DNA of 64,000 bases from Gari tellinella (lineage: Eukaryota; Mollusca; Bivalvia; Cardiida; Psammobiidae). Shown here piece after piece: positions 32,276-43,420 of the stretch (the first letter of the stretch is position 1; every line of letters starts with the position of its first letter). A program made the translations under genes and the position numbers. The notes below the pieces were generated by a model, which was given only the letters and a program-made list of their open reading frames with translations, was not told where the DNA came from and did no database searches. The stretch covers positions 88,718,198 through 88,782,197 of the forward strand of contig OV277859.1 in assembly GCA_922989275.2 (NCBI GenBank), read 5' to 3'.

Positions 32276-32481
32276 CCCCTTTACCGCCATATTATCGTCT
32301 GCTTCAATATTGTTGTCTGCAATATCGTTTCAAATGTAGAATTAAGGCAGTATAACTGAGGTAATTTGAAAACAAGTGGCAAACAGTGTTGATCCTGGTA
32401 AGACGCCGCGTTACGCGTACTCTGATCAGGATAAAAAAATGATTGCAAATGCGCTTAATGACGCCATTAAGAGTGAATTTG
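32276..32481. mobile_element. TTAA-type MITE (family A), reverse orientation
   Basis: Left CCCCCTTTACCGCCATATTATC, right GACGCCATTAAGAGTGAA next to TTAA. Hairpin 32379-32446 is asymmetrically decayed on its right arm (CGCGTACTCTGATC). Confidence 0.7.
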
Positions 32482-33515
32482 TTAACTTATTAGTTAGTCT
32501 ACTTGCGCATTAAAGGCGACTAAAGCCGACATGTACGTTATTACGTATATATACCTGAAACAATACGGGTCTACACTGTGTACCCATGTCGTCTGTCGAT
32601 ATGGGGAAAGCTTAAAAATACATCCGTTTATACATGTATGACCCTTTGTAAAGCGCTTTTTTCGTATAGAACAATAAATCAGTTACCAATGTATGTAAAT
32701 ATACTACTTTTTGATGTGAAAATGGATCCTCCAAACAAATAGTGTATGGATTTTAACCTAGTTTACCATTTTAAATTATTACCTGTTTTAATTTGCAGTC
32801 TGCAAACTTTTTTTAAAAAGTATTTTTAACTTATAGAATTAGATACTCGGCGTCTTATCTGGATCGGAACTGTAAATGCCAATTTTCGGACAAGTTGATT
32901 TTAGCGAGATTAAGTTTTAAATATGCAGGCACAACCAGTTAAATGAGCTGTTATTCGGGATTAAAATCTCCTATACAATCACAATGGCGGTTTTCCAAAA
33001 ACCCTCAGTAATTCTACAACAACTGTGATAATCCCTCTCCGGTATTCCGAGCATTATGCGTGTATATGTAATGACGTGACAGTGTAACCTCTCTTAAGCG
33101 ACCAATCTGTATGCCATATCACTGCTTAATGCAGAACAAAGGTAACTTTTGATCTGCATTAAGTTGACACCTGTTAATCGGCATTAAGTTAATATTAAAG
33201 TGGCATACTATACTTAAAGACCGACACAGAGACGTATGTGTCTGTGTTGCTTAAGAAAGCTGGTCCAGTTTAGTATAGAATGAACTAGCCATTTCATTGA
33301 CCAGGTGAAAAGACGTAGTTTGGTCTAATTCTTTTTACCGCCATGTTACCTTCTGTTTCGTAACTGTCGTCTGCTCTGTTTTCATATAGATTTTGAATAT
33401 TTGACGGACGTGCATGTAACACAGGCCCAGTTATTAAACAGGCTCAAGTCTGACAAGATTTTGCGTTTAACCCTTTCTACCCTACAACCCTCTGTAGAGA
33501 TTGCTGATTACATAT

Positions 33516-33579
33516 GCAAACAGTGTATACCCTGATCAGAGGGCTCCTATAGGAGCCCTCTGATCAGGGTCTGCACTTT
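33516..33579. repeat. Hairpin, GGGCTCC-TATA-GGAGCCC class
   Basis: A perfect stem CCTGATCAGAGGGCTCC and its complement around a TATA loop; relatives with TGTG and TTAA loops are at 55367-55432 and 59160-59225. Confidence 0.9.
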
Positions 33580-33801
33580 TTTTATTTTTTATTCGTTTTT
33601 GTTATCAAATCACAAATGCAACAGTAGACTGGTTCAAAATGCCTGTACTAGAAGAGTCCAAAAGGATGATAAATACCCGCAAGAGAAATTTAGGTTTAAA
33701 GGGTTAACAGCGTTGGATCTGGGTCTAGACAGTTTTTACCCATTGCCAATACATGTACATTCGATATTGGCACTGAAGAAAAAGGGTATGTCTGAATTTA
33801 A

Positions 33802-34045
33802 CCCTTTACTTCATAGCCTAGTTCTGGTTTAAAAGACAGGTGGCCACTTAAAGCCGGTTGAAAGTAAAGCAGAATGTGCCTCAAGGCACATTCTGCTTTA
33901 CTTTCAGCCTGCTTTAAGCTAAAATCTGCTAGGTTGTAGAACATATTTGTAATGGTTATTGTTCATGAGGGTATAAACTAGAACTATTTTCTTCAGCGGA
34001 GGAATAAATTAAATACGCTAAAAGTCGCTTCTATGAGGGAAAGGG
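33802..34045. mobile_element. TTAA-type MITE (family B) with AGTAAAGC hairpin
   Basis: TTAA at 33798-33801 and 34046-34049; ends CCCTTTACTTCATAG and CTATGAGGGAAAGGG. Hairpin 33847-33918 has a long perfect inner stem (GAAAGTAAAGCAGAATGTGCC) around TCAA. The right half has the family word TTTTCTTCAGCGGAGGAATA. Confidence 0.9.
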
Positions 34046-34049
34046 TTAA

Positions 34050-34800
34050 AACAGGATTTGATCATACCTTGTTTTCGATTTTGGACCACTTGGCGAGTAA
34101 AGGTGTTTATGTAAACAGCGTAAACCAAGATCAGCAAATTATAGCGATGAAAATCATGTGTCTGATCACAGTCTATGCTGCTTACATTGTACAATGGTGA
34201 CAATTGATGTAACGATCTGACGGTGTTGATTACAAAAAAGTGTTTATGTGAGCAAGTAAGAAAATTGTATAACTGCATCTGCATTTGTGAATTATGTCTA
34301 CACTGCATAAAGCAATCACCTTTTCGACAGATCTTCAAGCTACTTCACTCAATGGTTGCTAAATACAAGATTGACTTGCAAGAAAACTTATCTTTAAATA
34401 TAAGAGGATTATTGATTACAGTTGAAATGTTGCACTAAGATGAGCTTGTCTCGGCCATATAGTACAAGAAGTCAAGAACTGATCTCGTAATAAACGTATT
34501 GACAAATAAAAAAGTGCAATATGTTTGGATCGTATTAATCTTTAGGCGAATGAGAAACTACATATACGATTATATGTACGTCTTACATCGATCACTCAAT
34601 ATAACGCAATTATATTACAAGTACGGACATGTGACGTTATTTATAAAGCCCAAAACAACCCTTGTCTTGGTAGTGTTATCGCCAAATTCAACCGTCCGTT
34701 TTAACCCTTCCGCAGACAAAATATCGTGTTAAACTTTTGCTGTCTCTAACTTATGCAAAATTCGAATCTTCGAAGTTCTCACTGAAGCAAAAATAGCACT
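34050..34800. other. No recognised gene
   Basis: Short frames on both strands without conserved character. A degenerate hairpin pair (AAACAGCGTAAACCAAGATC at 34114 and GATCACAGTCTATGCTG at 34165) marks an old MITE. Confidence 0.45.
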
Positions 34801-34806
34801 GGCGCA

Positions 34807-34870
34807 AAACAGTTTGGACCCTGATCAGACGCCGCGTAACGCGGCGTCTGATCGGGATCCAATCTGTTTC
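34807..34870. repeat. Short hairpin, GCCGCG-TAA-CGCGGC core
   Basis: Arms AAACAGTTTGGACCCTGATC and GATCGGGATCCAATCTGTTT. Nearly perfect. Confidence 0.85.
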
Positions 34871-35037
34871 TAACATCTACTTTATAGTCGCATGTAGCCT
34901 GTAAAAGCACAGGTACTTGACACATATTAAGCTGATAGACTTTCACGCAAAAGTATCGAGTTCGAATCCCATATTAGGTACTTTAGGTTCCTTTTATATC
35001 TATCATACTTATTTACAAAGAGAGGGTACAGACTGAA

Positions 35038-35156
35038 AAGAGAATCAACCCAGGGGAGAGAGACATAGAGAGTCAGAGACGGACAGATATATAGAGAGAT
35101 ACAGAGAGAGAGAAAAAGAGACAGACAGAGAGGGGCGGCGGACGGACAGACAGGCA
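35038..35156. repeat. Purine-rich (GAGA/GACA)n tract
   Basis: GA, GAGACA and GACAGACAG repeats; the minus-strand frame through it is a repeat artefact. A tRNA-like B box (GTTCGAATCC) at about 34960-34970 just upstream may be SINE debris. Confidence 0.85.
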
Positions 35157-35507
35157 AAACCTCACACTCTTGAAGTATTTTAAAACGTCTCAGTCAGGAG
35201 AAGTATTCGCTATTTGTTTTAAATTCAAGCCTGACAATATTAGTGTTTACATGTACGTAAAAAAAATATTTCAGTATTTGCAAGTTAATGTTTTAGACAG
35301 CACGCAGGTGTAAGTCTCTTAATGTTTAATGGAGTAGAATTAAGTTTTTTTATAACGCACAGGTAATACCAAAAAACCCATTTTATTCACCTACAATACA
35401 TCATCATCGCACCGTATAACATGTACTAAACTCACGAATAGTAAGACACGCCCTGTTTGTTTACACAATTAACCCACATCGTGCCGATCACGACTGGACT
35501 AATAATT

Positions 35508-35573
35508 GCAAACAGTTTGGAACCCGATCAGACGCCGCGTCACGCGGCGTCTGATCGGGATCCAAACAGTTTG
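35508..35573. repeat. Short hairpin, GCCGCG-TCA-CGCGGC core
   Basis: Arms AAACAGTTTGGAACCCGATC and GATCGGGATCCAAACAGTTT; CCCGATC/GATCGGG is a paired variant of CCTGATC/GATCAGG. Confidence 0.9.
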
Positions 35574-36136
35574 ATACTCGTATCTATGTTTTCTTGATCT
35601 AAATCCCATTAAAAACCTGATTTTGAAGAACTGTTTTAAAGGCAGATGGAAATTTCGAAACAGACGATCTTATAGTAGCGAAATGATTAACAGGTAGTAT
35701 ATGAAAACCAGTAATTATCAGTCTGTCAAATATTAATTTCCATATTTAATAAGGCAATTTATCACCCTGTAAAATATGCATGAATATGTGTTAACTGCAC
35801 AGAAAAAAAATCTGTTTAAAATAATCAGCGAGCATCTAATAAAATCACTAATCACAAGTGACTGCTTAATGCATAACTTAGGTAAAACATAAATATATAT
35901 CAAACAGTCACCCGTCTTAATTGGTCCTAATAATTCTACAATGAAATGCAATATATAAGAAGTTTAAACTTTTATTAACTTTCTTGGTGCAATAAGCCTT
36001 GTATGCAGCGATCACTGAATATACATGTAGGAGCATAGGTTTTACAAATGACCCGTGGCATGGAACTCTGATAATATTATATTTCCGATATATTTTTTTA
36101 AATATTTCTGAGAACATGGCGGATCAATCTGGCCCA

Positions 36137-36420
36137 GCGCTTATAAGGCGTTTGAGTTCAGTCTGAGTGCGTTCTCAAGCATTTAATTGGTCAGATTTGA
36201 GCCTGAGCTCAAATCTGACCAATCAAAAGCTTGAGAACGATTTCAGACTAAACTTAAACGCTTTATAAGCATGGACCCATGCCCAGCGCTTATAAAGCAT
36301 TTGAGTTGCGTCAGAGTGAACTCTGCAGCATTTGAATGGTCAGATAGATTTGTGCCTAGACTCAAATCTGACCAATCAAATTCTTGAGAACGAAACTCAA
36401 CTCAAACGCTTTATAAGCAT
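36137..36420. repeat. Two adjacent ~130-bp palindromes, TTGAGTT..GATTGGTCAG family
   Basis: 36137-36270 and 36295-36420 are each near-perfect inverted repeats starting GCTTATAA..CGTTTGAGT or CATTTGAGT, with ATTGGTCAGATTTGAG or a close variant near the centre. They are separated by ~24 bp and are tandem copies of one family. Other copies: 3557-3655, 39318-39446. Confidence 0.85.
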
Positions 36421-36484
36421 GATCCCTGTCGGCTACACTGAGAACTGTTGCAGACAGGAACTGTTACGAAAACTTGTGCATTAA

Positions 36485-37020
36485 AGCGACTCGCAACCAG
36501 ATGGTGCATTAAAAATAGCAATTTGTAAATATGTGTCAAACGCTTATATAAATGGTAAAGAATTAGTTTAGGATAAGAAATTCTGTTTAAAAAAATGTAT
36601 TTCAATAAAAAAAAAATTGGTCTCTGGTGGGATTCGAACCCGGGGCCCGGCATTGGCGGACAGAAGGCAAAATAGGGGAAACCGCTTAGACCAATGGACC
36701 ACGGAACTATCCGTTTATCTCGGATCGATTTAACGAATTTCAATGTGTAGCGATCGAAAGTGCATACAACTTCGTAAGTTGGCTCGTGTTTATGTCTGAG
36801 CCCGTGTAGAGAAGCAACAACAACAACTATACCGTCTACTAGTCGGTATAGAAAAACGATGGAAAATATCTAAAAATCTAAGATTCGGTGACGATTCTTG
36901 AGACTTTTTTTGGACTGATCATATTTTTTTAATGTCAGAAGCCAAATAATGCCACAAATTTGCTTTTATTTGAGTATTTTATTTTATTTTGACAAGTACA
37001 CCATCCGGTTGCGAGTCCCT
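36485..37020 (-). mobile_element. TTAA-flanked 536-bp element carrying a tRNA-like sequence
   Basis: TTAA at 36481-36484 and 37021-37024. Ends AGCGACTCGCAACCAGATGG and CCATCCGGTTGCGAGTCCCT form an inverted repeat. A ~90% or better copy lies at 53942-54483. The element carries the tRNA-like segment 36619-36700 on the minus strand and has no transposase. An older relative with a related 3' part is at about 45143-45358. Confidence 0.85.
36619..36700 (-). pseudogene. tRNA-like sequence (class II length) inside the TTAA element
   Basis: On the minus strand, A-box-like TGGTCTAAGCGG and a consensus B box GGTTCGAATCC are spaced as in a Leu/Ser-length tRNA (82 nt). Acceptor halves GGTCCAT and AGAGACC pair at five of seven positions, and the T arm keeps three G:C pairs. 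No convincing anticodon stem is visible, so it is probably a tRNA-derived pol III promoter, not a working tRNA. Confidence 0.6.
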
Positions 37021-37066
37021 TTAAGGTTGAACGTCAATAATGAGATTGTGCCAATGACCGTACATA

Positions 37067-37315
37067 CAGTGGAGAAAAAACGTTATTCTTTCCCCGTTTA
37101 AACGCAAACGAAACGCAAACCCAGTGCATTGAAATAAAGAAAATGACACTTATTGACAATCCTGATTATTGAATTTAGTCTGAGTGGCAAACAGTTTGGA
37201 GCCTGATCAGACGCCGGGTTACCCGGCGTTTGGTCTGGCTCCAATCTGTTTGCAACGGAAATAAAAGTTTTAACGAAATAGCGTTTATTGGGAAAGAATA
37301 ACGTTTTCTTCACTG
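37067..37315. mobile_element. TA-type MITE (family D), reverse orientation
   Basis: Ends CAGTGGAGAAAAAACG and CGTTTTCTTCACTG between TA dinucleotides; hairpin 37187-37253, core GCCGGG-TTA-CCCGGC. Confidence 0.85.
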
Positions 37316-37814
37316 TATCGGTATACTCTACATATAGAGAGAACGACCGTTCTCGTCATCTGACTATCCGTGCCGAACTACGTTCGGGTATAGTTCGGAA
37401 TAACAGTCAATTGACAAGTATGGTCGATCGCACTGTGAAGAGTATCGATATTAGCCGATTTGGGTCCGATCTCGTTAGGGGCGTTCCACCTTAAGATAAT
37501 TGTACATGTATCTATTTACTCAAATGTCTTTTTCTCGGTGAAACTTTATCTCCGTATCTGGTTTGTAAGGGCAACATAATGCCCAATTAATTTAGTTTAT
37601 AAGGGCGACATAATGCCCAGTTAAGTAATTTATTCCACAAATGGTTCCTGTTTAAAATTAAGAGTGCGTAAAGTGTCTTCTGCATCGATTTTAATCCAAT
37701 TCTTCCATTGCTAAAAGTAATTTTACTGGTGTATACTTGAATACCGCTATATTTCGTCTGGATTTGCACAGTTAGCACGATCGTGGTTGAGTTTGCAAAC
37801 GCCATGGTATCTTG

Positions 37815-38027
37815 ACCATTTCGCTCTCAATGACGGTTAAAAGCGCGTTTGCAAACAGTTTGGGTCCTGATTAGGATCCAAACTGTTTGACACTCGTTTT
37901 GAAATGGCTTCAGTCATACGAACGTATTTCTTAACTTTGAAATGACATTGCAGACAACAAAACCGAAGCACACGACAATGAAACGGTGGAGGGGTAAAAT
38001 CTCACGAACAATTTGGCAGTGAAAGGG
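37815..38027. mobile_element. TTAA-type MITE (family A) with tip-deleted hairpin
   Basis: Left CCATTTCGCTCTCAATGACG, right TTTGGCAGTGAAAGGG followed by TTAA (38028-38031). The hairpin (37852-37889) keeps only the outer arms: AAACAGTTTGGGTCCTGA joined to TTAGGATCCAAACTGTTT. Confidence 0.8.
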
Positions 38028-38540
38028 TTAACAACTGTCGTCAGCAAAAGATAAACATCTTCCACTCAACATTTGAATAGGTGACTGCTTAAGAAATGGT
38101 GAACGTACAGCAGAAATCTTTCTGGGGACATTTCTGCTGTGTTTTCAGCCCGCTTTAAACAGCAGACACCTGTTAGGTTGTAGGCCGAGGAAAAAATCAT
38201 AAATATGTCTCTTTACCAAGACGGAATAAAAAGCATGAAAGGTATTTTTATAAGAAATATGTATAAAGTTGCGCAAAGTCGTATCTATATAACTATGATG
38301 GAAACAGATCCAAACATTGGACGACAGTTAATTGTATGTTATGTTACCTATTATTCAGTATCATTTACAAGCCTGCAAATCACTTTTGTCATGGTATCCT
38401 TACTCTTAAGTTAAATGGCCACTTGCTGAAACGTTGTAAAACCTGTGTTATTGAAATTACTTCATACAAAATATCTGCAACTTTTAAAGTCAGTTAAACG
38501 CGTGCAAATTCGTTCGCACGCACGCGAGCACAAACAGTTT

Positions 38541-38758
38541 TTAGAGAGCGAGAGACAGAGGCAGAGAGAAAGATACAGAGAGACAGAGAGAGATACAGAG
38601 AGGCAGATAAGTAGAGACAGATATGCAGACAGACAGACAAACAGACAGACAAACATACATACATAAAGACAGACAGATAGACAGACAGACAGCCAAACAG
38701 ACAGACAGATACAGACAGACAGACACACACACATACACACACATACAGACAGGGAGAC
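38541..38758. repeat. (GAGA)n/(GACA)n compound microsatellite
   Basis: GAGAGACA units pass into GACAGACA and then ACACAC units. Frames on both strands across it are repeat artefacts. Confidence 0.95.
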
Positions 38759-39087
38759 AGATGTTTTCAGGTGAGATACAAAGCTGGTCTTGCAAGACTC
38801 AACCTCACAGGCACAGTGTCCCCTGTAGCTGAAATGCCACATCCCAATTACAGGTGAGCAATTGTTCACAGGGTCATACATTTCAAGTATTTATTAAATT
38901 TGTGTTACTATACATAATAAATCAAACAAGCTTGCATGGTGCGTAGTGTTGTGTAAATGTCCTATGTATAGAAATATAAGTTTTACCTCTCCATTTTAAA
39001 ACTTCCCCTGTCGTTATATCTTCAAAAAAGTTTGTCAAATTAAGATTTGTCAAATATATATAATTGAAAACTACCCCAGACGAGTGT

Positions 39088-39152
39088 CAAACAGTTTAGA
39101 TACAGATCAGACGCCGCGTTTAGCGGCGTCTGATCTATATCCAAACAATTTG
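39088..39152. repeat. Short hairpin, GCCGCG-TTTA-GCGGC core
   Basis: Arms AAACAGTTTAGATACAGATC and GATCTATATCCAAACAATTT; GATA/TATC is a partly paired change. Confidence 0.85.
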
Positions 39153-39317
39153 TAAATATCTTTCAAGCCGCGGTCGACAGGCAAAGGGTTATAATTTAAT
39201 ATTCAAAACGTTTGACAACTGACATCACAGTCTGTCAGAAATGTCGTCAGCTGATATTCTGGTTATATTTCGTCCAATACAAGCGCCTGTGACGTATTTA
39301 CCTGTCCTGACTCTGAT

Positions 39318-39446
39318 GCTATAAAGCGTTTTAGTTGAGTCTGAGTGTGTTCCCAAGCATTTGATTGGTCAGATTGAGCCTAGGATCAAATCTGACCAAT
39401 CAAATGCTTGGGAACGAGTTTAGACTCAGCTCAAACGCTTTATAAC
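39318..39446. repeat. Large palindrome, TTGAGTC..GATTGGTCAG family
   Basis: CTATAAAGCGTTTTAGTTGAG at the left and its near complement at the right; GCATTTGATTGGTCAGATT mirrored by AATCTGACCAATCAAATGC. This is the best-preserved member of the family. Confidence 0.85.
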
Positions 39447-40516
39447 CTCGGAGCCTGTTCTTCAACATTAAGTGCGTTTTCTTAATAATAGTTTTGAATT
39501 GTGACTGAAAGCTTAACTGCTAAAAGCCGAGTGCAAATAAAGCGTAATGTGTCTACAGGGGAGTTCTACTTTTCCCTAATCCTGCTTACAGCAGCCATCT
39601 AATGGCATATTTGCACTACCATTTTGAGGGAAATATTAAAAAGATCATTAACTCATTGGGCCCTGGTGACGAATTGTCACGTCCTTCGCTAACAATTTCT
39701 TATATCCGATTAATAGTATACAGTCTAGACTGCCTTATGTAACCCACTGTCAGAGTAAATAAAGACAGTCACATAAGACAGGGTGTCATTTAAGACAGTC
39801 TGTTTAGGTTTTATGCCACTGCAAACAGTGAAGGCTCTAAAGATGTATCTTATATGGATCATCTGGCCAGGGTCTACACTATTTATCATTTTTCAATAGA
39901 TTGTGAAACGAAACGTGAAAGTCAAAAGGTCGACTAGACATCAATGAAGAGTCGACGAGTCAACATATTCGTTTGGAGCCGACAAAGAATTTATTAATAC
40001 TGTTTACAATGCCCTTCTTTATGGCTTCATAAAAGCGCCGCTTTATTGCCACTAAAACGAACACTCATTGGTGGCATTAAAATTTGGTAGCTGAAAGAAG
40101 CTTGAAATGTATGCCTGAATATTGCAATGAATTCTCTCTGAATTCAAACGCAACTAAAATCGAGAAACCGCCAATGTCGGTATGGCCGGATTGTCTGCAC
40201 TTTTGCTTTGTATATATACGAGAATATAGTTACCCATGGCATGTGATGATGACCTCACTACAACTGTACATGCCAAATTTGGTTGCTGTAGGACTTAAAT
40301 TTGACTAAAACTGACACTAACAAAAAGGTAAACCAAGACGCAAACGAAAAGGTTAACCAAGAATTCTCTAAGTCATTGGACCTTGAAATCTAGGTCACAG
40401 TGACCTAGTTACCCATGGCATGTGACGATGACCTCACTACAACTGTACATGCCAAATTTGGCTGCTGTAGGACTTAAACTTTGACTAACACTGACACTAA
40501 CAAAAAGGTCAACCAA

Positions 40517-40570
40517 AGTGAGGACGGACGGACAGACAGACGGACGGACGGTCAGACGGACGGACGGCAT
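40517..40570. repeat. (GGAC)n microsatellite
   Basis: GACGGACGGACAGACAGACG-type repeats. A similar tract is at 48548-48596. Confidence 0.9.
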
Positions 40571-40886
40571 TCGCCAATCTATAGACCGCATTTTCAATCC
40601 GACCAACAAAATGCACAAGCAGCGCAATTGAAAAGGAGAAAACAAACTTCTGAAACTACTGACGACTCATATAAATCTGAAAGGCAAACAGACTGGAGCC
40701 TGGTCAGATGCCGGGTTAATGTTCGACTTAAAACACATTCGTTGTCACGACATCGTCTGCTTAAAATAGGCGTGTCTTTATTTCTCATTTTAAAGTTTGA
40801 TATTTTGACAGGGCTGCCATAATTTAAGCATGAACAATTCTAAGATTTTCAATTCTTTTTATTTTTCAAACGCGTTTACTGAAAAT

Positions 40887-40942
40887 AGGTTGAAAGTAAA
40901 GCAGAATGCGCCTTAAGGCGCATTCTGCTTTATTTTCAACCT
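40887..40942. repeat. Hairpin, AATGCGCC-TTAA-GGCGCATT core
   Basis: A 26-bp stem with one mismatch around TTAA. Compared with the AATGTGCC copies, the G:C change is present on both arms. Confidence 0.9.
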
Positions 40943-41282
40943 GCTTTAAGCTACCATCTCTACGATAAAAATACGAATATTCGGAAAAATGGAGATATGG
41001 CAACTCTGTTTTGACTAACGGATATATCGATACTGGTGTTCAACAATTTTATAATTATACTGTTTAGACGTCGGTCAACAGTGAACTCGGCGTTTGAATA
41101 GGAAAAACGTATTTGCAAAGCTCTCATACCGATGTAGTATTGTCTAAACAGAATTGATCGACTAAATGATTAAACTTTACTAATTCGTCCCTTAAACTTT
41201 TAATAGACAGTTCCAATATCCCATTCAGTTTAGTCAATCTATGACTACTTAGGGTTGTATTCTACAATGTAGTTTTAAAATG

Positions 41283-41350
41283 GCAAACAGTGTAGACTCT
41301 GATTATAGGGTTCCTTTAAGAATACTCTGATCAGAGTCTACGCTGTTTGC
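41283..41350. repeat. Diverged hairpin, GGCTCC class
   Basis: GCAAACAGTGTAGACTCTGAT pairs with ATCAGAGTCTACGCTGTTTGC; the inner core (AGGGTTCC-TTTA-AGAATACT) is partly unpaired. Arms carry CTCTG/CAGAG instead of CCCTG/CAGGG, a paired change. Confidence 0.85.
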
Positions 41351-42134
41351 ATAGATCACATGCACTTTTTACAAGATTCTAGATGTGTTTATTCACGAGT
41401 AATGTAAACATATAGTGTTTCTTATTACATCAATATAACCATGGTAATATAAACATAGTCACATGTTAAGAACTTCATGACAATAGTCACGTGCATGTTT
41501 TACTTTAAAGTAACATACATGTAGATCTATATTAATTCATGTTGAATCGAACAAAAAAGGTTGAACCCTCTTTCACATATATTCTGTTTATTGATGACGA
41601 GTAAACTCGTAGCTACGGTTGATGGTTTTAACAATTAATAGTTACGGTGTTAATCACACCCTGCTTAAATTTATGTTTAATTTCTGTTTTTTTTGTATGC
41701 ACCTATTCGTATAATCGAAATCTATATAGAATAGTTGAACACATATGGATAATGTAACTGGCATGGCGACAGTAATGACGCGGACCAGTTTTGAACATGA
41801 TAAAGGTTTATATCAGAGTTGTGTTGTCACTATACAACAAACGTCTCTGGGTTCAAAAGGTCTGAGACTTCGGTAAATATTGAATTTATTTATGATTTAT
41901 CATTTAGCTTCCGAATTATCCTCTGCTTCTAAATTTCTAATCCAGAGTTTTGGTTATTTAATGCAAGAAAGTTCGATAATCTTGAATGTGAAACATTTTG
42001 GATCCAGATCAGATGCCGTCTGATTCAGATCCAAACTGTTTACAAATGCAAATGAAATTGACAAGTACAGAACATGCTGCCAAAAGTGTTCAGCAACCAG
42101 CCAATGGTGAAGCACGAAGATCTTTAACCATTTA

Positions 42135-42159
42135 CCCCCCCCCCCCCCCCCCCCCCCCC
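42135..42159. repeat. Poly-C tract
   Basis: A pure run of C. Another is at 47373-47397. Confidence 0.95.
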
Positions 42160-42329
42160 TGTTTTTAGACTGCTTTGAAAACAGGTGAACACTTAACCCA
42201 TTACCCCATAAATACGCATTTTTACGCCTCTGGTTTATTTATCCACTATGAAAAAAATCAAATTTATACAAGCATGCATAATCATGTACCATAAGAAATA
42301 TATTTTCTATGTTCTAGCAAACTTTTGCA

Positions 42330-42398
42330 TAAAGCAGGCTGAAAGTAAAGCAGAATGTGCCCTAAGGCACATTCTGCTTTACTTTCAATCTGCTTTAA
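42330..42398. repeat. Hairpin, AATGTGCC-CTAA-GGCACATT core
   Basis: AAAGCAGGCTGAAAGTAAAG and its near complement flank the core: family B hairpin. The CCCATTACCCCATAAATACG end at 42196 probably belongs to the same MITE. Confidence 0.9.
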
Positions 42399-42696
42399 GT
42401 AGTAACTTGTTTTCAATAAGAGAATAATGAAACAGGATTAATTGAAGCTCCATAAAATCAATTTTGTCTACTTGATAAAAATGTCTGCTGAAATACGGAA
42501 ATTCACATCACAAGTTCCTTGTTATTATAGCCTTAGGGACGCCTTTTGATCAACTTTTCTAAGCCAATATATGGCAGCCAAATGACAAACAGTATGGCCT
42601 CTGATAAAACGCAGCGTTTTATGACATCCATTATATGCATCCAAGGTGTTTGCCAATGCAAGATAGGCCAGCTTATAGAACCAATGAGGAATTTAA

Positions 42697-42974
42697 CCCT
42701 TTACTCTATATCCTGTTTCTAGTTTAAAAACACATGAGATGACCACTTAAAGCATGTTGAAAGTAAAATAATGATAATGCACCTTGCAGTTCATTCTGCT
42801 TTCCTCTCAGCTTCCTTGAAGCTACATGTACCATCTGCTGAACTAAACAAAAAAGTTTTTCATGATACACTACTCATGAGTCATGACTGTATATTTTGGC
42901 ACTATTTTCTTCAGTGGAGGAATGGATTATAAACGCGTATAAAAAAATTAAATGCAAATCTACGGAGTAATGGG
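42697..42974. mobile_element. TTAA-type MITE (family B), decayed hairpin
   Basis: TTAA at 42693-42696 and 42975-42978; ends CCCTTTACTCTATA and TACGGAGTAATGGG. The central hairpin (about 42755-42825) is diverged. TTTTCTTCAGTGGAGGAATG is retained. Confidence 0.8.
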
Positions 42975-43229
42975 TTAATGTTTTTCTTCTTTACAAAATC
43001 TCAACGATAATTTAGTACCTCAATGATAAAGTATATTTGAAATAAAATGGTTTTTAACGTTTTTTAAGGTATGAATATGTATAGTATACATATTATAATA
43101 GTTAAGATAAGACGACAGGAAAGTATGTCAGTCAATTGAAGAGGTTTCTTTCAAATGCGATTGAACCATAGATAAAATACCTTACATGGGTTTACGTAGA
43201 CCTGACACGCTCGCCCATATACAGTAACA

Positions 43230-43420
43230 CCTCTCTATTACGACCACTTAAAACGAAGGTAAATTGACTGTATAAAAGACAAGTGACAGTTTAAAAGCAA
43301 GGTGACAGTAAAACAGAAAGCTCCTAATGGAGCTTTCTGTTTTACTGTCACCATGCTGTAAGCAGTCATCTGCCGTAAACACCTGAAAACTAACATAGTT
43401 TTGTGGTTGTAATAGAGAGG
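43230..43420. mobile_element. MITE family E, intact ends
   Basis: Ends CCTCTCTATTACGACCAC and GTGGTTGTAATAGAGAGG, an 18-bp inverted repeat with one mismatch. Hairpin 43297-43356 (GGTGACAGTAAAACAG..; core GCTCC-TAAT-GGAGC). Confidence 0.9.

Noticed and set aside
34920..34975. A tRNA gene with GTTCGAATCC
   Set aside because: Only the B box is convincing; T-arm and acceptor pairing fail. Treated as possible SINE debris.
36411..36743. 110-codon minus-strand ORF
   Set aside because: It runs through the tRNA-like part of the TTAA element. The related frame at 53938-54165 differs by a one-base shift, so no protein is conserved.
38462..38881. 139-codon Cys/Ser/Val-rich minus-strand ORF
   Set aside because: It is the translation of the GAGA/GACA microsatellite; all three frames are open for the same reason.
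40409..40822. ORFs around the (GGAC)n tract
   Set aside because: They are open because the repeat lacks stops. The flanking CAAGGTCACAGTGACC-type phrases are a dispersed repeat.
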